Shown: in pieces, positions 16,785 to 24,609 of the stretch
Numbering within the stretch: the first letter of the stretch is position 1
How the letters are laid out: each line of letters begins with the position of its first letter
Assembly: GCF_005938745.2 (NCBI RefSeq)
Contig: NZ_VCBX02000003.1
Span: 1-64,000 of the forward strand
Source: Rhodococcus sp. KBS0724
Lineage (GTDB): Bacteria; Actinomycetota; Actinomycetes; Mycobacteriales; Mycobacteriaceae
Length of the DNA stretch: 64,000 nt
Reading direction: 5' to 3'
Program-made: the position numbers and the translations under genes
Notes under the pieces: generated by a model
Databases searched by the model: none
What the model was told of the DNA's origin: nothing
The model's input: the letters and a program-made list of their open reading frames with translations, nothing else

Positions 16785-17429
16785 GTGACCATGAGCAATA
16801 CTATTCGGCCCCACATCGGCCGCCCCACCGGCAGCACCGCACGCACCACACAAGCCCGAGCAGTGCGAACACGAGAAGCGATCGTCTCAGTAGCCGCACA
16901 ACACTTCGACACCGACGGATACGGCGCCAGTAGCATCAATGCCATCCTCGCTACCGGAGCATTCACCAAGGGCGCCATCTACTTCCACTTCCCGTCCAAG
17001 GAAGCCATCGCAGGGAGCCTCATCGCTGATTGGAACCGAACCGTCAACGAATCCATCAGCGAAGCAACAGCCACCGGCCCGAGCACCACAGCGGGGGAGA
17101 AGCTGACAGCGATCTTCACGTCCCTCGCACATCAAATCGCCGAGAACACCAACCTGCGCGCCGGGATGAAACTCACCCTCGAACCCACCATCGACAACGG
17201 CGCAGCCTTCGCTTACTGGGTCGATGCCATCAGCGACATCATCGAAACAGCCCTCACCGAAGGTGAACTCACTGACACCCCCACCACACACCGACTCGCA
17301 TGGAACCTCTGCGCCGGCACCATCGGAGCCGCCAACGCATCAGCAACCCTGCGAGAAGACATCGACCTCGCAACCCGCATCGAAGACGCGGTAACAGCGC
17401 AGCTGCGCAATGCACTCACACCCGCCTGA
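16785..17429 (+). CDS. TetR-family regulator, ScbR-like
   Basis: The protein is about 214 residues (GTG 16785 or ATG 16791). The N-terminal HTH near residues 27-75 ends in TKGAIYFHFPSKEAIAGSLI, the signature seen in ScbR/gamma-butyrolactone-receptor-like TetR proteins. The C-terminal helical ligand domain is complete. No synthase for a butyrolactone is nearby. It could repress itself or the SpdB-like gene through the inverted repeat at 16735-16766. The ligand is unknown. Confidence 0.82.
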   Translation: MTMSNTIRPHIGRPTGSTARTTQARAVRTREAIVSVAAQHFDTDGYGASSINAILATGAFTKGAIYFHFPSKEAIAGSLIADWNRTVNESISEATATGPSTTAGEKLTAIFTSLAHQIAENTNLRAGMKLTLEPTIDNGAAFAYWVDAISDIIETALTEGELTDTPTTHRLAWNLCAGTIGAANASATLREDIDLATRIEDAVTAQLRNALTPA

Positions 17430-17541
17430 CCCAAACTACGGGTACCGACCTCAACAAAAAGCGGCGAAATTGCTTGAGGGACAACTAGACCGACAACCTA
17501 TGTGCCATTGACTTAACGATCGGACCCCACTCGCGTCGAGC

Positions 17542-18147
17542 TCAGTTCTCGACCCGAGGGGTCCGATCGCTGGCTTCCCGCTCGATCCGCGCAAGCTGGA
17601 TATTGGTATACAACGACGAACGCTTCAAACCCGTGTTCTTACACAGAGTTTCGATCTTGAACTGACCCGTCTCATAAATTTGCAGCAGATACGCACGCTC
17701 CTCCGGCGAGAGCTTGTGCGGCCTACCTTTCATCTTCCCAGCAGCCGTCGCGGCGGCAACAGCATCACGCGTGCGCGAACGAATCAGATCCGACTCGAAC
17801 TCCGCCATCAACGCAAGAATGCCAATGAACATCTTCCCCATCGGATCAGCCGGGTCATACACCTGACCATCAATCGACAGCGACACACCTTTCTCCGCGA
17901 TCCGCTCCACCGTCTCATGCAAATCCTTCGCCGACCGAGACAACCGATCGAGCTTCGTCACACAAAACACATCGCCGGCCCGAGCCGCGTTGATCGCATT
18001 ATCCAAACCAGGCCGACGAGCCTGCCGGCCACTGACACCATGATCGACATAGACCATGTCACGATCCACACCGGCCTTCACCAGAAGATCCACCTGAACC
18101 GCCGTGTCCTGCCGGACCGTACTGCACCGCGCATACCCGATTTTCAC
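17542..18147 (-). CDS. Serine recombinase (resolvase/invertase type)
   Basis: The product is 201 residues from GTG 18147 (GGGGGT upstream). The catalytic domain is complete: IGYARCST with the nucleophile serine, VYVDHGVSGRQARRPG, and the KLDRLSRSAKDL arginine motif. A C-terminal HTH region follows (GRPHKLSPEERAYLL to LKRSSLY). It is the size of Tn3-type resolvases. No transposase is adjacent, so it is either a plasmid multimer-resolution enzyme or a transposon relic; the repeats at 18282 and 18992 support a mobile history. Confidence 0.9.
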   Translation of the reverse strand: MKIGYARCSTVRQDTAVQVDLLVKAGVDRDMVYVDHGVSGRQARRPGLDNAINAARAGDVFCVTKLDRLSRSAKDLHETVERIAEKGVSLSIDGQVYDPADPMGKMFIGILALMAEFESDLIRSRTRDAVAAATAAGKMKGRPHKLSPEERAYLLQIYETGQFKIETLCKNTGLKRSSLYTNIQLARIEREASDRTPRVEN

Positions 18148-18281
18148 GCTACCCCCACTGCCGAACACGAATTGTCCACTAGAGCCTATGCCATAACGGA
18201 CAAATCCAACGGACACCAAAATTGGACGTTTCGGCCCGAAATTTCGCCACGTCAGTCGCGCCCAGTCGCCCGTTCTCCACC

Positions 18282-18336
18282 GTCCGGTATGACGACGGTC
18301 AAAACGCACACCGAAACCCGCAGAAACGGTCTGAGC
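18282..18336 (+). repeat. Direct repeat, copy 1, upstream of the GrpB gene
   Basis: About 55 bases with the core GGTCAAAACGCACAC and then ACCCGCAGAAA. It recurs in the same orientation at 18992-19046, on the other side of the GrpB gene, at roughly 80 percent identity. A shorter related piece is at 23881-23910. It also lies just upstream of the resolvase gene, where a res site would be. Confidence 0.65.
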
Positions 18337-18404
18337 CGGTCTGGCTTGTGAGTGGACCGATAATCGTGGGGCCAGCAACAGGAACGGTGCGATAGCGTGG
18401 CGCG

Positions 18405-18959
18405 ATGACGGTAATTGTCGTTCCGTACTCCGAGGAGTGGCCAAGGCAGTATGAGGCCGTTGCTGACGGCTTGCGCAGGATTTTGTCGCAGGTACCTGTC
18501 GTTTCGATCCAGCACGTCGGATCGACGTCAGTTCCAGGACTGGCGGCCAAACCCGTCCTCGATATCGACGTTATTGTCCAACGCGAACACGTGCCGGCGG
18601 CGATCAGGGCGCTCTCCACCGGGGGATACACCCATCTTGGAGATCTTGGTCTTTGCGATCGCGAAGCTTTCCACGCCGAGCAAGGAGACCCAGCCCGGAA
18701 CGTCTATTTATGTGTTGAGGGGACCTTGAACGTACGAAATCATCTCGCCGTCCGCTCAGTTCTGCGAGCACATCCCGACTTGCGGGAGGCTTACAGTGCA
18801 GTCAAACGAGAGCTCGCCGAAGATCCAGATATGACAATTGACCGCTACGTTGCGGGCAAATCCGAGATCTTGCAGATTGTGCTCGATCATTCCGAACTCA
18901 CAACAGAGGAAAAGCTGGCAGTTCTGCATGTGAACGTGAACAACGTGCTGGGCAGCTAG
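18405..18959 (+). CDS. GrpB-family (UPF0157) nucleotidyltransferase-like protein
   Basis: The 184-residue protein shows the GrpB family pattern: VPYSEEWPRQYE at the start, HVGSTSVPGLAAKPVLDIDV (the nucleotidyltransferase G-S and D-x-D motif region) near residues 37-56, and a helical C terminus with RNHLAVR. Family members are probable nucleotidyltransferases of unknown substrate. The gene is bracketed by direct repeats, suggesting it moved as a cassette. Confidence 0.85.
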   Translation: MTVIVVPYSEEWPRQYEAVADGLRRILSQVPVVSIQHVGSTSVPGLAAKPVLDIDVIVQREHVPAAIRALSTGGYTHLGDLGLCDREAFHAEQGDPARNVYLCVEGTLNVRNHLAVRSVLRAHPDLREAYSAVKRELAEDPDMTIDRYVAGKSEILQIVLDHSELTTEEKLAVLHVNVNNVLGS

Positions 18960-18991
18960 ATAGGTCCCGAGGTGTGAATCGGGGGACAACA

Positions 18992-19046
18992 GTCCGTTTT
19001 GTCGATGGTCAAAACGCACACCCGAACCCGCAGAAAAGCGCTCAGC
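18992..19046 (+). repeat. Direct repeat, copy 2, downstream of the GrpB gene
   Basis: Second copy of the repeat at 18282-18336, same orientation, 710 bases away. It begins 32 bases after the GrpB stop. Confidence 0.65.
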
Positions 19047-19076
19047 GGATGCTCGATCTCGCGCATGCACAAAATC

Positions 19077-19114
19077 GGTTGAGCCCTACGCCAGACTTGG
19101 CGTAGGGCTCAACC
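19077..19114. terminator. Strong terminator hairpin, 17-bp perfect stem
   Basis: Arms GGTTGAGCCCTACGCCA and its exact complement flank GACT. It lies between the GrpB gene (plus) and the small secreted protein gene (minus) and can end transcription from both sides. Confidence 0.75.
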
Positions 19115-19265
19115 GTCGTTTCAGTGATGTCCGGCCCCACCCAATTCGAGTACAGGGGGCAGCCCTCTCCCGCATTGCTGATCTTTGCCACGAATTCTAC
19201 GTGCGACGTCTAGTGATCTCGAACGGAGCGTTGCCGATCTAGCACGGTTGCACCACGCGGTTCTT

Positions 19266-19517
19266 TTAACCGGTGATGACGTAGATCCACGTTCCTTGCG
19301 CGTTACGGATGAAACACGGGCCCGCATGGGCGCCGGGGAAGTAACGCATCGTCTCTGCACGGGCCTTCTCGCATGCACCAGGATTAGGAAAGGGGCCACC
19401 GATGAAAGGGAGCTCGAGCGGAGTTGCGGAGGCCGCACCGACCGACGACGCAATGATGCCAGCTGCCAAACCGCCGGCCAACATCGTTGAGGTGACTACT
19501 TTCTTCAGGCTTTGCAT
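19266..19517 (-). CDS. Small secreted protein with one Cys pair
   Basis: The 83-residue precursor has a signal peptide (KK near the start, hydrophobic core, ASAT cleavage site near residue 32). The mature peptide of about 51 residues contains two Cys (in PGACEKARAE and GPCFIRN) and ends in TWIYVITG. The size and single disulfide suggest a small secreted factor. A second protein of similar plan is at 19836-20105. No immunity or export gene adjacent supports calling it a bacteriocin. Confidence 0.7.
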   Translation of the reverse strand: MQSLKKVVTSTMLAGGLAAGIIASSVGAASATPLELPFIGGPFPNPGACEKARAETMRYFPGAHAGPCFIRNAQGTWIYVITG

Positions 19518-19835
19518 AATTCACCCTTCCGTTATTTTGGAGTGCTAAATAAAGGGATCTACCGCTGAATCCACGGCATACGGCGCGGACGGTCCCCCAG
19601 ATTGAGGGGTGATCAAACATGAACCGCGACAGGTGACTGATTTATCCCAGGTGTTCGCTGGATAGGGATGCAGAATTACGCCACAGCTGTGATATTGGAG
19701 GGAGTCAGTGGTTTCCGAATTTATCGGACCTTAATTTCGTGGACTCTGCCGTGAATCAGACCGCAAATTTACGCGCGGTAAGAAATTTCGCCAGAATGCC
19801 GACCCGGCAAGTTGCCTCGCGGGCGCAGGAATCGA
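19518..19835. other. AT-richer intergenic region between the two secreted-protein genes
   Basis: No gene is supported in these 318 bases. The segment next to 19518 holds the ribosome site and promoter of the gene at 19266-19517. Base composition falls here compared with the plasmid backbone. Confidence 0.4.
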
Positions 19836-20105
19836 CTAGACAACCACCCAAATGTAAGGGCGGCATGTCCCGGCCGGGTACGGACCAGACAAGAATTTCA
19901 TCTGATATGTGACACCGTTTACAACCTTTTTGATATTTGCCGATCCCCGGTCCTTCGGACATGCTCCCTCATTGAACGTCGCGTGCATCGGCGACGCGGC
20001 CTGGTGAGACACGGTTGGTGCCGCATTTGCAGCCCCGACTCCCATGCCCATTCCCATAGCGAGGGCACCCCCCATAATCACTGACGAGATAACGGCACGT
20101 TTCAT
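19836..20105 (-). CDS. Small secreted protein with one Cys pair, similar plan to its neighbour
   Basis: I start at ATG 20105, directly behind GGAGGGG, giving 89 residues. A signal peptide rich in Met/Gly ends at ANAAP. The mature part has two Cys (EGACPKDRGS and AGTCRPY) and a final YIWVVV, echoing the WIYVITG end of the other small secreted protein. The shared layout suggests distant paralogy. Function unknown. Confidence 0.7.
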   Translation of the reverse strand: MKRAVISSVIMGGALAMGMGMGVGAANAAPTVSHQAASPMHATFNEGACPKDRGSANIKKVVNGVTYQMKFLSGPYPAGTCRPYIWVVV

Positions 20106-20350
20106 CTGAACCCCTCCTGCATAGTGTTTTCTTTCAATCAACCTAAGGCTGATTTTAAAATGCTAACTCGAGCTTATTGAGGTTCCTAGTGAAATTATTA
20201 AGGCCAACTTTAAGGAATTTAAGTCAGAAAGAAATCTTTCTTTCCTCCATGTTTTTAACAATTTTTGTAAACTTGCAGGATCTCGGCGACTGGACTTCTT
20301 CGGCCTCGGTTACACTCGCCCAATAACTAAACCAACCAGGAGGTATATAA
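20106..20350. other. AT-rich divergent promoter region
   Basis: This region is clearly AT-rich. It includes a perfect 7-bp inverted repeat, GAAAGAA and TTCTTTC around ATCT (20227-20244), which could be an operator for the divergent secreted-protein and lipoprotein genes. Confidence 0.5.
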
Positions 20351-20767
20351 GTGCGTTTGTCTTTATTTCACCGTTCAATATTTATTAGTTCTGGCATTGC
20401 CTGCCTCGTGTTGTCTGGTTGCTCCGTTGATGAAGGTCCGGCATCTGAAAACAAGCAAACTGCGTCCCCCATCGGAGAGACGCTTGACGCGGCGCGGGAA
20501 TCCCTAAGACCGCAAAAAATAGAATCATTCGATCTGACTAAATCGATCGCTGGTACTAATATTTCCGCTGATTACACATCTGACTCCGCATGGACAGTAG
20601 TCGCACAGTGCTCGGGTGATCAAAATAATCCGGATGCGGGCATGATCGTTGTCGGGATACTTCCTAATGATTTGGTATCTCCGGACGTCTTAGAGAGGTC
20701 TTTGGCTGGAGAATATTCGGCTCTCATCCAGGGTTGGGGCACGGATTCTGACGAATCGTTATGTTGA
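20351..20767 (+). CDS. Lipoprotein of unknown function
   Basis: This 138-residue precursor starts at GTG 20351 behind CCAGGAGG. A signal peptide ends in the lipobox LSGC (Cys near residue 24), so it is predicted to be lipid-anchored outside the membrane. The mature domain of about 115 residues has no recognised motif; it has Cys in VAQCSGDQ and at the very C terminus (ESLC). It is AT-richer than the backbone. It is followed by the acyltransferase-like membrane gene and another lipoprotein gene. Confidence 0.7.
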   Translation: MRLSLFHRSIFISSGIACLVLSGCSVDEGPASENKQTASPIGETLDAARESLRPQKIESFDLTKSIAGTNISADYTSDSAWTVVAQCSGDQNNPDAGMIVVGILPNDLVSPDVLERSLAGEYSALIQGWGTDSDESLC

Positions 20768-20801
20768 ATCAGATGGAAACAAATAAATATGGCAATTCCA
20801 G

Positions 20802-21941
20802 TTGGACCACGCCCTTGGGTGGGCGGTGACACATATCAAAATACCGAAAGAGGAAGCGGAGCATTTCGACCTAATTGGAAAGGTCGACCGAATTGCTGGA
20901 ATAGACATTGCGCGAGGTGTCGCAATACTCGGAATGTTTGTTCTGCACGCCATCTCGACTCATGAGACATCTCCCTATCTCACCGCCGGCCTTGCCCTAT
21001 TTGCCGATCAGCGAGCGCAAATCCTCTTCGCTGTTTTGGATGGCGTATCGATTGGGATACTCACGAATGTTGGAGCAATCAAGCAAGATAAAAGAGTGAG
21101 AGGTTTTGAACGACGCAAGATTGCTGTGCGTGGAATCTATCTCATAGCTCTTGGACTCTTTTTGACGACATTGGGATCTCCGATAATCGTAATTCTTGAC
21201 TATTATGGAGTTTATTTCCTGCTGGTTCTTCCTTTCGTGTACATGAAAAGGAGATCACTCTGTATCGCTAGTGCGGTATTCCTTTTGGCAGGGCCCCCGA
21301 TTTCTGAAATGTTCCGAAGTCTGATAGGCGATCCTTCGCTGAGTGGAAATGAGATTTTGCCTCCAACTATAGATCGGATTGCGAGCTGGACACTTGTAGG
21401 ACAGTATCCGGCGGTTATTTGGCTCGGCTACGTGTTCCTGGGCCTCGTGATTTATAGGGTCGGAATAATGGCGCAGAGTTCCCAGTTGGAGATCCTGAAA
21501 ATCAGCATTCCTGTGTCGGTGTTGGCAACCGCAGCAGGGTACTTGCTGCGTGTCAATTATTTGGTCGGTCAAACTGCCATTTTGATTGGATCGGCTGGAA
21601 TTGCTGTGACCATAACAGTGGGGGTGATTTTTATTGTCGACAGTATGCGCTCGGAACTTAGTAAATACATCAAAACCGTATTTTACCCAATAATGTTAAT
21701 GGGTGCCATGCCGGTCACCATCTATTTCCTGCATGTGGTGTACTTCGCCATTCTGGCAGAGTTTACTCCTATCGGGAAAATTCAGGGTATGGACACATTT
21801 TTGGTAATCACTTTCGGGGGCGTAATATTCGCAGGTTTGTATCTGAGATTCTTTCAGCGTGGACCATTCGAAGCGCTCGTGCGAGCAATCACTCCAGCGC
21901 GAGACGAACTCTGTATGAGTCGCCGGGAGGAAGATAGATGA
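20802..21941 (+). CDS. Multi-pass membrane protein, DUF418/DUF1624 acyltransferase-like
   Basis: The protein has up to 379 residues and about ten membrane helices. The N-terminal RIAGIDIARGVAILGMFVLH matches the opening of the DUF1624/DUF418 (YeiB-like, heparan acetyltransferase-like) membrane proteins, where a conserved D-x-x-R-G precedes a His in the first helix. These are proposed membrane acyltransferases. The start is uncertain: TTG 20802 or GTG 20826, the latter with GGGTGGG close upstream. It sits between two lipoprotein genes, so action on an envelope substrate is plausible. Confidence 0.7.
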   Translation: MDHALGWAVTHIKIPKEEAEHFDLIGKVDRIAGIDIARGVAILGMFVLHAISTHETSPYLTAGLALFADQRAQILFAVLDGVSIGILTNVGAIKQDKRVRGFERRKIAVRGIYLIALGLFLTTLGSPIIVILDYYGVYFLLVLPFVYMKRRSLCIASAVFLLAGPPISEMFRSLIGDPSLSGNEILPPTIDRIASWTLVGQYPAVIWLGYVFLGLVIYRVGIMAQSSQLEILKISIPVSVLATAAGYLLRVNYLVGQTAILIGSAGIAVTITVGVIFIVDSMRSELSKYIKTVFYPIMLMGAMPVTIYFLHVVYFAILAEFTPIGKIQGMDTFLVITFGGVIFAGLYLRFFQRGPFEALVRAITPARDELCMSRREEDR

Positions 21942-22069
21942 ATGCGACTAATCGGGTGACGGCTGGGGCGCCGAGGAGTAGATACGTTAGGCGTGTCCGA
22001 CGTTCAGTCGCACTGAAATCTATGCATGTCGGATATGATGGCGAGTATCGACGAACGGTAGGGGGAAAG

Positions 22070-22555
22070 ATGGATCGGCGTTTTACGGCCAGTGTTGCAT
22101 CCGCTGCGATTCTTGGATCAATGATGTACTTGTCGGCGTGCGGGGCTTCAGATTCGGGAAAAAGTGCGAGGGATGACACCGGTGAGAAGACTGAATCGAC
22201 ATCCGAAACGACCATAGTAAATGAAGTTTCTTATGTGCCCGAGGGGCCGGCTGTAGATTTCGGGGTCAACATAGTTCCAAGTGATGACATGAAGGATTCT
22301 CGTTTGACGAGCATTACTTCTTATCATCGTACGGGATTGAATGGTGACGAGATATTCATACAGTTTCCCCAGGACTCCGGGCAGTGCCTCGCGGCGAAAG
22401 CAGACGTATTAGAAACGGACAGTTCCGTAAGGGTGTCGCTTCACACTGGGACGCCTACCGACGCGGACGACATTGATTGCGGCAGCCTTGGAACCCTGGC
22501 GAGCTTGAAAATAAAGTTGAATTCTCCACTTGCAGATCGGAGTGTAGTTCAGTAA
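22070..22555 (+). CDS. Lipoprotein of unknown function
   Basis: The start is ATG 22070 with AGGGGGAAAG upstream; the open frame extends 44 codons further up without a ribosome site. The 161-residue precursor has a signal peptide with lipobox LSAC. A Ser/Thr/Glu-rich linker leads to a ~100-residue domain with two Cys (GQCLAAKAD and DIDCGSL). It has the same general plan as the lipoprotein at 20351 but no obvious sequence identity. Confidence 0.7.
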   Translation: MDRRFTASVASAAILGSMMYLSACGASDSGKSARDDTGEKTESTSETTIVNEVSYVPEGPAVDFGVNIVPSDDMKDSRLTSITSYHRTGLNGDEIFIQFPQDSGQCLAAKADVLETDSSVRVSLHTGTPTDADDIDCGSLGTLASLKIKLNSPLADRSVVQ

Positions 22556-22696
22556 CGGATTGAGACCTGCATCTCTTCGGTAAATGTGACGAGCTCAGGT
22601 TCGCGGTCCAATTCGTATATTCGGTGGTCCGATTGTGCCAGTTCCCGGCGAGTCAAATGTTTTCTATGAAATCTTTGTAAACACTGTGAGGGGAAA

Positions 22697-22912
22697 ATGT
22701 CAGACGACTATGGTGAGTCGACACGGAAGAGTTTGGACATCTCCTCTAAGGCTACCTCCAGGAGATTAAGCCCTTTCTCCACCAAGTTGCCGGAAGATTT
22801 GCAAAAATCGATCAAGATAACCTGTGCCACCACCGGGATCAGAATGCAGGACGCGGTTCGTGAAGCGATGATTACTTGGTTGAACAGTGTGAACGGGAGT
22901 CGGAGCCAGTAA
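22697..22912 (+). CDS. Small RHH-like DNA-binding protein
   Basis: The 71-residue basic protein sits behind GTGAGGGGAAA. The segment FSTKLPEDLQKSIKITCATTGIRMQDAVREAMITWL has the strand-helix-helix pattern of ribbon-helix-helix regulators and plasmid antitoxins. No toxin gene follows. It closes the AT-richer island and may regulate it. Confidence 0.6.
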   Translation: MSDDYGESTRKSLDISSKATSRRLSPFSTKLPEDLQKSIKITCATTGIRMQDAVREAMITWLNSVNGSRSQ

Positions 22913-23617
22913 AGATCCACTAGTGAATAGCGATCGAAATCGTGGTGTGGTTGCAACGGCAGCTAATTCTTCGGGTCGATGCGCGAGAAATTGTTGTGTC
23001 GCCACGGGGTTCAGAGGCGCACAAGTCAGTGGATTACGCGCACTATAGCCGTACGTACCCGATCATTGCTCCCAAGCGATTCAGGCGGCCCACCAAGGGT
23101 AAGTGATGTCCGAAGGGGCATGAGATCGCACGGTGACTAGCTGATGTGGTCGGCGATGTAAGTCGGATGCCCGGGGTACCTTTGGAAGCGCGACGAGCAC
23201 TAGGTCGCCACACTGACCAGACCGAAGCGAAAGCCGAAGTCCTGACCTGCAACAACCCTTGCAGATCGGTCATACGTGGCGACTTGATACTCATTCACCA
23301 CCACAAACCAGAGCTACCGCGACACCACCCGTGGTCCAGCTCCGTCGCTCTCGCACAATCACCCCTCCAGCACGCCGAGCGGGAGGTGCCCACCACCGCA
23401 CGCACCCACCGCCGGCCACACAAAAACCGAACGACACCTCCGGCGCCGTTGCCGCTACACAGCCCCGAGTGGTCAAGAAAGTCGTCGTACAAGTCGCCCC
23501 AGAACACCATACCGGGGACCCGACCCGTCAACCCACGCTGCGCTCTACGGGGTTGACCGCCCACCCTCGACATGGTGACAGGGGAGCGACTCTACCGACT
23601 CTCAGAAAGGCAGGCAC
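22913..23617. other. 705-base stretch without a supported gene
   Basis: Open frames on both strands here lack ribosome sites and recognisable content. It contains the dispersed repeat at 23311-23389, so it is probably recombination scar rather than functional coding DNA. Confidence 0.5.
23311..23389 (+). repeat. Dispersed ~78-bp repeat, copy 1
   Basis: From GAGCTACCGCGACACCA to GGGAGGTGC, this segment recurs at 41002-41080 in the same orientation with roughly 80 percent identity, including CTCCGTCGCTC and CGCACAATCACCCC. The second copy lies just ahead of the probable leading-region leader. Confidence 0.65.
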
Positions 23618-23803
23618 ATGACCGAAACAGCCGCTCCCACACGCTTTGTCGTAATACCCCGCACCGAAGAACACGGCGGATACGAGAACGAGTGCTTCAC
23701 CCACTACGTCCAAGACAACCGCGGCCGCTACTGCCTACGCGGACCGATGGTCCAGTCGGACGCGGAATGGCTCGCGAACAAGATGAATACACAGTTGGAC
23801 TAG
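23618..23803 (+). CDS. Small conserved-looking hypothetical protein
   Basis: The 61-residue protein starts at ATG 23618 behind GAAAGGCAGG. It is rich in charged and aromatic residues (FVVIPRTEEHGGYENECFTH), with no membrane segment. A good ribosome site and a following terminator (23817-23838) support it as a real gene. Function unknown. Confidence 0.6.
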   Translation: MTETAAPTRFVVIPRTEEHGGYENECFTHYVQDNRGRYCLRGPMVQSDAEWLANKMNTQLD

Positions 23804-23816
23804 CCAACTAACAAGG

Positions 23817-23838
23817 CCCGCACCGGATTCGGTGCGGG
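23817..23838 (+). terminator. Terminator hairpin
   Basis: Arms CCCGCACCG and CGGTGCGGG flank GATT, 13 bases after the small gene's stop. The left arm and the bases before it recur at 24582-24608, where the hairpin is cut off by the IS30 insertion. Confidence 0.7.
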
Positions 23839-24002
23839 TCACACTTCTGTCAACGATTGGGTCAATTTCTGGCCCCTGATGGTCAAGCCCGCAGAAATGC
23901 GCTAACACGCTGCATCCGGGTGCGGTTGCGAGTCAGGCCGCGCGCTGCTACTTTGAATCTCGGTAGAGTTCCGGTGAAGAAATCAAATATCACGGAGGAA
24001 AC

Positions 24003-24566
24003 GTGACCCCTTCAGAAGTCACCCAAGTGCTGCTGGACCGGATCCGATCCGGGATGTACAAAGTCGAAAGCGCGATGCCAACTCTCGACGACTTGAACCA
24101 AGAATTCTTCGGCGTCGATGCAGGCCCTCACCCCGGTCGAGCGGCCTATGCGCCGCTCATCAATGCAGGAATGGTCCAGAGCCGAAAAGGTCGGCACGGC
24201 GGTCACTTTCTGGTCTCCGAACTCCCGCCCGGCGGAAGCCATGCATTCGCCGCCGTGGCAGACCAAATCAAGGGCATCGCCGAGCAATTGGACGCCCTCC
24301 GGGACCGCGTGATGTACATCGTGGAATTCGAGGACAAATCGACCGGCGTCTACTTCGGCGAGAGCATCCACCCATCGCGACTCGCAGCGGAATCGTTCGC
24401 CGTAGAGATATTGGTCCGATTCGGAGAAGACAAAGACGTCGCCGAAAAGACCGTCGGCTATGCAGGATTCACTGCATCCGACGCGCGAAAATACGCAGTG
24501 CGGATATACGGGTCCACGCTCGGCGACGACAGGGTTGAAACCCGAGGCCGATCTCTCGATCGGTAG
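24003..24566 (+). CDS. GntR-like winged-helix protein
   Basis: The 187-residue product starts at GTG 24003 behind CACGGAGGAAAC. The first 75 residues follow the GntR-type winged-helix layout (EVTQVLLDRIRSGMY, a short helix pair, then MVQSRKGRHGGHFLV as the wing). The rest is a helix-rich domain with no recognised ligand fold. It is monocistronic and followed by a truncated terminator at the IS30 junction. Target unknown. Confidence 0.65.
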   Translation: MTPSEVTQVLLDRIRSGMYKVESAMPTLDDLNQEFFGVDAGPHPGRAAYAPLINAGMVQSRKGRHGGHFLVSELPPGGSHAFAAVADQIKGIAEQLDALRDRVMYIVEFEDKSTGVYFGESIHPSRLAAESFAVEILVRFGEDKDVAEKTVGYAGFTASDARKYAVRIYGSTLGDDRVETRGRSLDR

Positions 24567-24609
24567 GCGCACGATCTTGGGCTAACCAACCAACAAGGCC
24601 CGCACCGGA

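Noticed and set aside
17542..18147. Complete Tn3-family transposon
   Set aside because: Only the resolvase is present. No tnpA frame or pair of inverted terminal repeats was found nearby.
19266..20105. Bacteriocin operon
   Set aside because: Two small exported peptides are present, but no immunity, modification or dedicated export gene adjoins them.
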